From: Balanoglossus misakiensis
Lineage: Eukaryota; Hemichordata
DNA length: 64,000 bases
Assembly: GCA_040954595.2 (NCBI GenBank)
Contig: CM082592.2
Coordinates: 5,642,001 to 5,706,000, forward strand
Direction of reading: 5' to 3'
Shown: one piece after another, positions 1-10,100 of the stretch
Position numbering within the stretch: the stretch's first letter is position 1
Layout: each line of letters opens with the position of its first letter
Notes under the pieces: generated by a model
Told to the model about the DNA's origin: nothing
The model's database searches: none
The model's input: the letters and a program-made list of their open reading frames with translations, nothing else
Made by a program: the position numbers and the translations under genes

Positions 1-430
1 AATTAGGTATGCACATAAATAATGAGTTAAGCAGGTGTCAAAGGTGACCCAAAACTTTGGCTTTTCATTATGGCCCCATACCTCCAAACGCCAAGGTTGT
101 ATCTGCTGTGGATGTCGAGATATGCAAAAGTAGGTCAAAGGTCACCCGAGGTCACCCAACATTTGGGCAAAATATTTTGACCCCATACTGGTCCATGTCC
201 AACAAAAACCAAACCTCTAGGTCATTTGGTTCATCTGTAATTAGGTATGCACATATTTAATGAGGTCACCAGAGGTCAAAGGGGTCATGAGAAGTAGCAA
301 CATTTTTTGATCACATACAAAACCACATACATCAAAAACCAAACTTATAGCCCTTTTGGTTAGCCTGGAATTAGATATGCAGAAAAATGATGTGTCAAAA
401 GTAGGTCAAAGGTCATGTGAAAAATCTCCA
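1..430. repeat. Degenerate AGGTCA-rich tandem repeat
   Basis: The phrase aattaggtatgcacat recurs at 1 and 239, with a weaker form near 369. Between copies lie runs of aggtcaaaggtca and relatives, for example near 133, 273 and 399. The unit appears to be about 120-130 bp and much diverged. No coding sequence is seen. AGGTCA-N-AGGTCA is the DR1 layout bound by some nuclear receptors, but in a repeat this may have no function. Confidence 0.6.
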
Positions 431-545
431 AAAAATTGTAACATATTTTAGTCACATGACGATTGATATCCATACAAAGAATTTCTATGCTATCAATTTT
501 TAGACTAGAAAAAGGAATTTCAATTTTTCGATGCTTTTTACAAAT

Positions 546-1020
546 TCCAATATGGCCGCCATAATCTTCGACCAATTACAATGTTCTTTGCAAACTTGAT
601 AGACATCAGTGTAGTGACCATACTCCCCGAATCTTGTGACTCAGCTATCGCCTGTTCTGGAGAAGAAGATTTTGGGAGTTTTACTATGGTTTTTCGAAAA
701 TCCAATATGGCCGCCATAATCTTCGACCAATCACAATGATCTTCGCAAACTTGATAGACCTCAGTTAGGTGACCCCATACCCTAAACCGCGTGACTCCGT
801 TATTGCCGGTTCTGGAGAAGAAGATTTTTGAAATTTTGACCAGATTTCAGAAAAACAACTGTAGCAAAAAAACTGCAACATTGACAGCAAAATATCCAAT
901 TACAATAATGATGGGCAAAAGGTACACTACCAGCACGCCAAATCTGAAGTAAATCTGACTTGTAGTTTCTGAGATCTGAGATTTGCATTTTTTCAGAAAA
1001 TCCAATATGGCCGCCATGTC
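546..1020. repeat. 155-bp tandem duplication with a third partial copy
   Basis: The string tccaatatggccgccat occurs at 546, 701 and 1001. The first two copies are 155 bp apart and stay alike through the following cttcgacca and cttgatagac segments and a shared tctggagaagaagatttt block. The third copy is about 300 bp further on and keeps mainly the core. The core resembles a YY1-type GCCGCCAT motif, probably by chance of the repeat. No gene is seen. Confidence 0.6.
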
Positions 1021-1148
1021 ACGTGACTAATTAAAAATTCATGGGTTCAATGCACGACTACTCATTGACCTTGACCACTGTAGCAAGTTTGAGAACTGTA
1101 CCTGCAGCGGTGTCTGAGATCTAGAGCGACAAAGAATTGACACAAGAA

Positions 1149-1186
1149 TAAAGAAAGAAAGAAAGAAAGAAGAAAGAAGGAAAGAC
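1149..1186. repeat. (GAAA)n microsatellite
   Basis: A purine-rich run of gaaa and gaag units lies directly before the hairpin array. It has no coding content. Confidence 0.8.
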
Positions 1187-1208
1187 AGAAAAACCCCAAC
1201 GAAACCAA

Positions 1209-1410
1209 TAGGGCCCAAGCGCTGGTATGCGCTTGGGCCCTAATAAAGAAAAATTCCAACAATACCAATAGGGGCACAAGCCCGATAGGCTTGTGCCCCT
1301 AAAAAATTCCAACGAAACCAATAGGGCCCAAGCGCTTGCATGCGCTTGGGCCCTAAAAATTCCAACAATAACAATGGGGGCACAAGCCGCCTGAGGGCGC
1401 TTGTGCCCCC
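1209..1410. repeat. Array of four alternating palindromic hairpins
   Basis: Four strong inverted repeats stand in a row. Type A is gggcccaagcgc pairing with gcgcttgggccc, at 1211-1240 and 1324-1353. Type B is ggggcacaag pairing with cttgtgcccc, at 1271-1299 and 1376-1410. They alternate A-B-A-B with centres about 50-60 bp apart. The linkers share an attccaac-aa-accaata phrase. Stems are about 11-14 bp with loops of about 5-6 nt; the last hairpin has an imperfect inner stem. Open frames cross the array on the minus strand only because the repeats lack stops. This looks like a family of structured repeats; its function is unknown. Confidence 0.85.
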
Positions 1411-1600
1411 AAATATGTCATTAATAGTCTGGTCCATTGATGCTTCCCGACTGCACTGGTATGTGTTTTGAATAACAATGTAAAATATTTGCATAACAAG
1501 AAGGTTCTTCCCTGTGATTGGTGGTTGCCACATCTCGCCAAAACCGTACAAAGATTTGTAAAGTCGTCATACATATACCAATTGCAGCCCTTATTCAAGC

Positions 1601-1767
1601 ATACTTACCTGGCACAGGGGTTAACCGTGATCAAAAAGGCGGTTCCCCCAGATTGAGGCCCGCGCATTGCACTTCGCGCGGGTTGATATGTCTGCGATCA
1701 CCCCAAATGTGGGTGACTCGGGTGCATAATTTATGGTAGTGGGGGACTGCGTTCGCGCTATCCCCTG
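1601..1767 (+). ncRNA. RNU1: U1 spliceosomal snRNA gene
   Basis: U1 snRNA is the RNA of the U1 snRNP, which recognises 5' splice sites in the nucleus. The gene begins with atacttacctgg, the conserved 5' end that base-pairs with the donor site. It then carries the stem-loop I/II region, the cattgcactt loop, the ccccaaatgtggg stem, the Sm site in ataatttatggtag, and the 3' stem-loop gactgcgttcgcgc followed by cccctg. The length of 167 nt is close to the 164 nt of human U1. Fourteen bases after the end is aaagataga (1781-1789), matching the metazoan 3' box AAARNNAGA that directs snRNA 3'-end formation. All key elements are intact, so it looks like a working copy. I did not identify a PSE upstream with confidence. 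Confidence 0.96.
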
Positions 1768-1780
1768 ATTTTTAAAATTA

Positions 1781-1789
1781 AAAGATAGA
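1781..1789 (+). terminator. snRNA 3' box of the U1 gene
   Basis: The string aaagataga fits the 3' box core AAARNNAGA and sits 14 nt after the mature U1 end, the usual distance. The 3' box is read by the Integrator complex in animals. Confidence 0.75.
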
Positions 1790-1799
1790 ACTAATTCTT

Positions 1800-2540
1800 A
1801 TCTAATCTAAGGCATACGGCGAAATGTTATGGATTTGTTTAACCAGCGAGCAACTAAGTTGTAAATCTTCAAGGAAAATGTTCATCCACCCATATCCGCC
1901 GAGATCGCGAAAGATCAAAAGCGTACACATTGTTATAAAGAAGACCAGACTACTCATTTCTGCAAATCTTGAGGAAACAGAAAAAATGAAAATCAGACAA
2001 GGTTAATATATTTTGTGCGTTACAATTCACTGATATATTATTAAGTTTATTTTATGTGACTCAACAAAAGCAAAGACGGCGCCTAACTATATACACATTA
2101 CTTTAATCAGATTGGTCATGCGTCTGTGTTTCAAATATTGTGAAGAATACGTGCTTGAGGACTACTGAAATGTTAGAATAAATTAAACAACTAGATCGCA
2201 TCAACCAATCACAAGCCTAACAAAATGCACCTGGTGAATGCCACATTTCGATTGGATAGTTGTCAGGCAGCGCATTCGTCAGGTGGTCAGTGAGGTGCCA
2301 CGTTTCCATCATTCGGAACTCAGTCTTTGACATACAAACATCATGGCTGAATGTACGTAGTGGCGACAACGACCTATTTTCATTACCCGGAGTAATTCCG
2401 ACAACTAGGTAATAGCGAAGGTCACGACCGTGACGATATGGACTGGATTTTCCGAGATAAATGGACACAAACCATCGATCAGGAAAAGTGACTTCACGAA
2501 AATCGAGGGTGCCTTCTCTCCTGTCTTGCAGCCCCCCTTG
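1800..2540. other. Intergenic, no gene recognised
   Basis: AT-rich sequence with short random open frames. A good splice-donor string, gtaagtac, lies near 2555 after a pyrimidine-rich stretch, so a transcribed first exon ending there is possible, but nothing else supports it. Confidence 0.4.
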
Positions 2541-2667
2541 CGCACATCATCTGCTGTAAGTACAACTTTCTGTCGTATTTGTTCTAAACATTTAAATTTA
2601 AAGTAATTCTATCGACTAATGTACGTTGAGTAAGGTGCTTCATGGAAGCTCTAATACGGTAAAAAAA

Positions 2668-3090
2668 ATGAAGCTTTCAGAGGTAGAAATGAAACCACAA
2701 CCGAAGGTCGGGCCCAGCGCAGAGATGACAAAGAAAGATGGCCGAACCAAGTATGTGTACGTGGAAGCGGTTCTTCCCGGGGGAGGCAGCATTTCTTTTG
2801 AAATGAACAATGGCCAATGTCTCATATTGTGTATTGTGAGTGAATATTATTATGCCAGGTGCAGTGCAACATCTGGATACTCAGTGCACTGGTGCGGTGT
2901 AATAACTGACGTGCGTGCGGCGGGTGTACTCAGACCGCTAACGTATCACTGCATGCAAGTACGGCCTTTTAGCGCAGCGCCTACCACCGCTCCTTTATGT
3001 AACCATGTACCCTGTGTCTATGCTGTAACTAGCGAGTCGTCACAGACATTGGGGTCAGATGAAGACACGGGAACCAGAAAATTAATCTGA
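2668..3090 (+). CDS. Possible small gene or exon, unrecognised
   Basis: An open frame with an ATG at 2668 runs to a stop at 3088-3090 (140 codons; it is open further upstream to about 2626). The first part is lysine-rich and then reads KDGRTKYVYVEAVLPGGG, which looks more protein-like than chance frames nearby. A donor-like gtgagtgaat at 2838 suggests that only 2668-2837 may be exonic. The rest is rich in Cys, Tyr and Ser and looks less convincing. I recognise no domain. It lies between the U1 gene and the SLC13 3' end, with no partner exons found. It could be a real small gene, a decayed exon, or chance. Confidence 0.25.
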   Translation: MKLSEVEMKPQPKVGPSAEMTKKDGRTKYVYVEAVLPGGGSISFEMNNGQCLILCIVSEYYYARCSATSGYSVHWCGVITDVRAAGVLRPLTYHCMQVRPFSAAPTTAPLCNHVPCVYAVTSESSQTLGSDEDTGTRKLI

Positions 3091-4121
3091 ACGGTTATCC
3101 AGAAGTACATGTATAGCTAGTAATTAATTTTCCACCACGCACCAGATTACAATACAGTACCGAGTTTGAAATATTGCTAATATTTTTTCTCATTCTGTTT
3201 TCCCGCATATTCATTCTCAAACCCTCAAACTTTCTATCGGGATAAAATACATGAAGAATCACTGACGATTTGACCTTCTGATGGTTAGGCCTATGTCCTT
3301 TATTCCAAACTCAATAGTAATATAGATACATGTATAGCATAAACCACCAACAAAGGAAACATTGTCCAAATACTAAAATTCAGACTTCTCGTAAGAGAAA
3401 ATTAAACACAAAGTCACAAAACAGAAATATCGTCTTTGTAGTTGTTCTAAAACCTCTTAATTATCGGTGAATGATGTAAAACAACTTGAAACACGCCTCA
3501 TTTTAAAAATCTTGGACCAGCAGACTACCAATTTTAGCCGCCATTGCTTGCTGAGATTTTACTGACGGGACAAATCTTTCAGTGTATGAAATCAAAGTCA
3601 ATATCTTGCAAAATAACAACAAAATTTATCGGTAACTTGAACCTCGGTCATATCGTTGCATTTTAAGCTACCCGTAAAATCCCGTTCATTTGGATTAGCA
3701 ACAGACTTAGCATTTGAAATGAAAAATGCATGGGTTTGAAAAAAAATTCGCCACCACTTCTTTGAGCGTAGCTATTTACAAATTTTCGGTAAAGAGACGT
3801 TAGTGTGCGAGGGTTTTCCGGGAATTATGTACAATGGGAAGTGGCAAATGTGGTTAGCCAATCATGAGCATAGTCTTCGCTAGTCTTTTAAGTCTTTTTA
3901 CTCTCCGCGGATATCTTTGGAAAGTTAAAAAGAGGTTTCTATACTGACTCAGCTAGGAAAGTGAACATGACGGCCAAGGGTCATCGTTTGTGAAATTTTA
4001 TGTATGCGTCGCCATCTTGGGGAGGAAGGTCACAGCCCATTCGCTACGTCACATCCGGTTCTTCAGCCATGTTAACTTTCACTAGTCGTCACGGTTGTCG
4101 CGCTCATGTCAGGGGAGTTCT
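3091..4121. other. SLC13 3' flank and probable 3'UTR
   Basis: No open frame of note. On the minus strand this follows the SLC13 stop codon. A tttatt at 3299-3304 reads AATAAA on the minus strand and is a candidate poly(A) signal, which would give a 3'UTR of about 0.8 kb. Confidence 0.4.
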
Positions 4122-7100
4122 TCAAATAGTCGTGGTAGCTGGGAGAGGTGTAAGGGGCAACATAGTCGTGGTGAAGAGAGAGCCATTCACAGACTGCTCG
4201 TAGCAAGTATTGTTGTCTGTGTCCGCCCATTCGGGATATGACTCCAAATCGAACAAGGCAAAACCGTATGTGTTCACCCAAATGTTGACCCATATGATAC
4301 CGAGGCAGTTCAGCATGCAACCAACAGAGGCCTGGGGAGACAAAAAAAATCGAATGCAGTGTAATAATAATGATTTTCCCCGCATGCCCAAATAGCCATG
4401 CTAAACTTTTCCGTGCAAAAGACATTCACGATAATACTAGTAGATCACCAACAAGTCATGTGTTGTTCAAGTTTGTCATGTGTCATATCAGAATGTCATT
4501 TCGTGTAAACTGTCTTTCTAGCGAGATCTAGCGGTTTTGGAAAATGGTCTATACCGCTCGTCAAGTGGGGCAGGAATCATCGTGCCTTGATACATACCAT
4601 GTCAGGAATGGTCAGTTGACCGTACGAGAATGCAATTGCGTTCGGCGGGGTTGCCACGGGCAACATGAATGCGTACGTCACTACTACGGTACACGGTACC
4701 ATGATGTACAGTGGATTGATGCAGAGTTCGTCAGCCTTGGTAGAGAAACAGGAAAAGAGGGTCAGTTCTAATGATATGGAAGAGACGTATCACAAAATAG
4801 AAGAAATGTTAGTTTTAGGTTGTAAACAGTGGCAGCCGTACAAGCCCGACAGAAAGAAATTCACTCACCAGGGCAGCCAAGATGGGGAGAAAGATTGTCG
4901 CCACGGCAGTGTTGCTGGTAACCTCGGTGAAGAAGCAGACGACAGTCGTACAGACCAGAACGAGCACCCATGTTTCCAAATAATCCAGTACCGTCAACTG
5001 CTCTCCAATCCATTGGGATAAACCAGATACCTGTAAAAACATATGAGGATATAAACGAGCGAATAATCCGAGAACTCAGTCACGGTGTGAGCCCCCTCCC
5101 ATGTCACGTGAACATCCCCCCCCATCACTTGTTCAGAACAGCCATCCGCGTCTTCCGTGGATGCCCCGGGGGACTTACCTCGCAACCCTCTGCCAGAGCA
5201 TAGCCTCCTCCCAACAGAAGAATCAAACCCCAGGGCAAATTTTTGTGGATCGCCGGCCAGTTCAATATACTTGGTTTCGAACCGGAATCCGAGTCATCTA
5301 TGGGATGAAAGCATAATAGTTCTGATATTTCTTTCAAACATACACGAAGGGCTATATGCATACAGTCCATCAGATGTTGAAACCATTGTGAGACGCGTTC
5401 AAGGATAGACGCCAGCGGAAACCACGTGGGATGACTTAGGTGCTTTAAAACCTTCGACCTGTGAATTTAGCGCCTTTTTGCCATAAATTGTCATAATACA
5501 ACGCGGCCTTACCTTCTTTTGGTCGGCAACAGAAATACGAAGGACACGCTGACGGTACACAGAACAGGATACACGCCATCATTATTGCGGGTGTAGAGTC
5601 GGTCACATAACTGATAGAGATAAAATAATGATATGGATTAGTTTCACAACTGCTAGACGAGAGAACGAATTACGCGGAGGGCATAATGATCGAGAAATTT
5701 GTTGATTGATTGATCGATCGATCGATCAGTCCAGCTATTGATTGATTGAGTCTATCATAGTATTGAACACTGGGCTGGATATGCAATGTACGCTTGTGAC
5801 ACACCGCTTCTATTTTCTGTTCAGTACCTAATGAGGGCGCACTTACTCTTCTCTGAACAAACTGCCCCATCCATATCCACCGATGTCTCTGAACACCCAT
5901 AACAGGGCTAGTGTAGTGAAGTGGAGTAGAACCGTTATTTCTGCCCACCTAAGGAGTCAGAAAACAAAACACAGTAAGCAGGACGGTTAGGCTCATAATA
6001 TAGAGAGAATGATTTCCGCTCAACATGGTCCGTCCATCCATCCATGTATTTATCAGCTGATTATGTAGTCAATCTGATAGATTAGGTAGGGCCTATGGTA
6101 GTTGGATATTCATAGGCACACTAAAATTGATTACGGACAGACAAACAGACAGGCAGACTGACTATATAGTTTACAAGTCTCTTGAATATGTCGAGCACTT
6201 ACGTCCAGGGTCCAAGTTTCTTGTATTCATCCTTGATGACCTTGCCAATGATCTTCTCTTCCTCAGTTTTCTTGCACGTGCACTTGCACGAGCATGCGCA
6301 CTTTCCATCCTTCCACCAGTTTCGCGGGCTGAGTAAGAAACGCACGAGTGGATTATAACGCGCGCCGATTTGCACCAGTTATACGTTACGTGGCATATAC
6401 CTTAGGTTTTATAGATATGCAATAGTCTATAGTTATTTCACGTGTTTCTCACAAAAAGTGTCCGCTGTGTGAAGGCGAAACTCGCCATTAAACTTCACGC
6501 CCAAGATATGTCATATCTTTCATATTGTGGGTTATTTCCTATCAATTTTCACGTACTCTCTCTCTATCTCTCTTACTACAAAAGCCAATACTACTACTTA
6601 CTTTAGATCGAGGTACACCGCCAGCAGCCATAGCCAACAGATGAATAAGAAAATAATGGCAGCGGGCAGAGAGTATATCATCCATGTGAGGAAATTTATA
6701 GGATGATCTGTTCCGTAACGACTGTAAACGAACAATATTGATGAAGAGAAAGCCGAAAGCCTAGACACTTGCATCTTTGTCACTATCTTTTATATACACA
6801 CGTTCGTTCATCACACCATCTTGGTTCAGTATTTACGGCTATATGTACCAAACATCAACATCTAATTAATTATGCAATCAGAAATTAATGTATTAATGCA
6901 CGACTCTCAGTACAATCCGTGGTGAGATCAGTATTTGTAGGAAGTGTCGCTTCTTACAGTCTTATCTCTATGACTACAGTGTAGCTCCAGCAAATTTCAT
7001 AAAAATCCGGTGCAATAATTCCGGATCTACGGTGCTGATGGCACATTTCGTTAAATATGCTAATGAGGTGTTAATTTAACGCAACACAGCTTCGTGTACT

Positions 7101-10100
7101 TACTCGTCAAGCACCCCAACCAGTACCAAGTTCGGCGTGGTGCCGATGAGCGATGCCGTGCCACCGATGTTGGCCGAGTAGGCAACGCACAACATCATGC
7201 CTTTACTCATGCCCATGTAAACCGAGGCCACTTCGAATTGGTTTTCCATTTCTTCGTCCTTCTCGGTCGCCTCCCCGTCGCCTTCGACACCGACGCTCGC
7301 CTCCCCGTCGCCTTTGACACCGACGCTCGCCTCCAAATCATCGAACTCCCGCTTATCTGAATATGTTATGTCGTTGCCTTTTTCGGGGATGGGTCTATTT
7401 TGATAGAATATGTACAGAAGGATCATGAAGAGACAGACGCCATCTTTTGACACTGTACATGCCATGACAAATGCCTTACATGTATTGAAAAATAAGAGCA
7501 AACTGGAGAGTGGACTCACGTTGTTTCTTCGTCTGTCACCTTGTATGCTACAGCGCCGTCACTGTCCACAACCGGTGGTTCCTGGCTATACTCATTTTCG
7601 ATGCCCTCATTTTCGTTGCCCTGACAACGGAATGCATCAACATGCGACATCATATTAATTTTTATATTACTTAGGGAGCCGTCATTATTTATGGCCTGGG
7701 GGGGTCGGAGGAATCAAGGGGGGGGGGGTTACTCAAAAATTGGAAGGCTACAGGGGGGGGTTTCTCAAAAATTGTAGATGAAGAGGGGGGGTCACTCATT
7801 TTTGGGAAATGTATCAAAGTTTTTCAACTGAAAGATTTAGTTGTGTGATGTGCAAGTGCTGCAGCGCTCCGCGACCTCTGGTCGCGGAACACCAGAGTGT
7901 CCACACTGCACTATCAAAGTATTTTTCCCAAAATTTGCTGATAAAGGATTGGCATGCTTGCCTGATCATGCATAAAAAACATTACTCCTTATTATATCAA
8001 CAAAGTTTGATAATCATTTTGACTTTTAACGATGCCTGTCCAAATTACACAATGCTACTTGATGGTTACTGGTTATGGGTGAGCTTTTACGGTAATCATT
8101 ATTTAGTTGTGACTTTGAGATTGTTTAGTTGTTTCACCCTTTTCAATCCATCATGATGCAACTGATGATCACCTACAATGTAGCAGGGTGAACCTGGAGT
8201 TGAAAGGTCTTTTACTACACTACTGTAATAGTGAACACCTATTGCCTGGCCATGAGGGCCATAGCGGCTGTTTATTACACCCGAGGGGCTGTGAGTTACC
8301 AGAATCATATGCTATTTCCCGAGGCCGCAGGCCGAGGGAAATAGCATATGAATCTGGTAACTCACAGTCACGAGGGGGTAAAAACGGCTGCTATGGCCCG
8401 AATATAGGCCAGGCTATAGGTGTTTTATAATAAACCTCTTGCTAACAGCTTGGAAAATCTTGCTATTTTCTCTTGAGGCTGGCAGGATGACATCTTCAGC
8501 GGTGGCCATTGTGTCAGACAACGCGACGCTGATTGACGTGACCACGTTGGTCACGTGACCGGTTTATATTGCAAGATTTTCCCAGCTGTTAGCATGAGGT
8601 TTATTATAAAACACCTATAGCCTGGCCTATATTCGGGCCATAGCAGCCGTTTTTACCCCCTCGTGACTGTGAGTTACCAGAATCATATGCTATTTCCCTC
8701 GGCCTGCGGCCTCGGGAAATAGCATATGATTCTGGTAACTCACAGCCCCTCGGGTGTAATAAACGGCCGCTATGGCTTTCATGGCCAGGCAATAGGTGTT
8801 CAATACAGATACATGTATTGATATGTAGTTGTTCCGGTTTTAGGGGGGGGGGCAGTCGAAATTTCTGTGTTGGAAGGGGGGGGGGTTCTCAAAATCTGCA
8901 TGCTTGGCAGGGGGGGTTTCTCAAAATTTTGGAGTTTCTAGTGTAATTCCTCCGACCCCCCCAAGGCCGTAAATAATGACGGCTCCCTTAGTGTAGTTAT
9001 AAAGAGTCTCTGTTAAAATACCAGTAACCAACTGTGTTTATGAATTACGAGGATAATTGCTATAGTACTACATGTATTCAGTATAGTATGTAGGCTATCT
9101 CGCAATCAGCAGAAAATCATCTAGTGCTGATCTGGTAATATTACAGAAATTTACATTTTCTTCTTCGTCCATTCTTTCAGAAAGTCGTATGAGTACAGCC
9201 TGGGCGATGGGCAACATCATGGCCGTGGTGGCGGTGTTACTGATCCACATAGACAAAAATGCCGTCGTACACATGAAGCCTAACATCAACCTGAAATGAG
9301 ATGCAAAACCGTCATTAATATTCAAAGGGGAAAATGAACTCTGCATGGTGAGTACTTCTTGGCTATTTTCCATCCATTTCATCGTCTGTCTCAGCCTCAG
9401 TTACTTTTGTTCGCTTTTTGTCAGTGGCGAACATTTTGACGTGTATACATCAATCCGTGGATTTTACCGCTAGCGAAGTAGACACGTGATAAATGCGATG
9501 CAACGTTGGTGCCCGGCTGGGAGCGCTAGACGTCGACAGCGCCCTCGTTTGTTTTTCTCCCAATCGCGTGGATTTTGTTTTTATCTGCCATGTTGTCAAG
9601 TTGTTCAGCCAATTTAATTAGTATGACATGGGCGCGCTCAGGGGATTTTAATTGCTTCCATCGAACTCACCATCTGGGCTTAGCACCGCAGACCATCAAC
9701 ACCGCCAACGCGATCCTCTTATGCAAATTCCACTGCTCTATGGCGATGGCCACCATGAGACCGCCGAGGAAGAGGGCGTTGGTGTCTTTGAAGTACATCT
9801 GCGACGTGTGGCCCGCCGTCATTATTCCGAACATCGGGAACAGCACCAGCGGCATGAGCGCCGTCACCGGGATCGGCACCACTTCGAAGACCCAATACAC
9901 CGACATCACGATCAGAATGTACCCGCAGTAGGACACCTGTGGTGTAGAGAAGATGTCGAAGGTTACGGAAAGCCAGACTAGTTGTTTCCATGGCGACTGA
10001 TCTTGCTTGCTAAATTTACATCACTGAAACGTCGCTCATGCGCAGTTCGGACGACCCTCCCCTTTATTCGAAGAGCTTCGAGTACATGTACTAGTATTCA

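Noticed and set aside
1209-1410. CRISPR-like array
   Set aside because: The repeats alternate between two palindromes with near-identical linkers and no variable spacers, and the DNA is from an animal nucleus.
1121-1598. Overlapping minus-strand open frames across the hairpin array
   Set aside because: They exist because the repeats lack stops. The encoded WNF/GPKR/ALGPYW repeats mirror the DNA palindromes and show no protein logic.
4072-4425. 117-codon minus-strand frame
   Set aside because: It overlaps SLC13 exon 13 in another frame. The 4331-4122 frame matches the family tail and the splice phase.
8188-8792. Two near-identical frames on opposite strands
   Set aside because: They are the inverted arms of the palindromic element, not genes.
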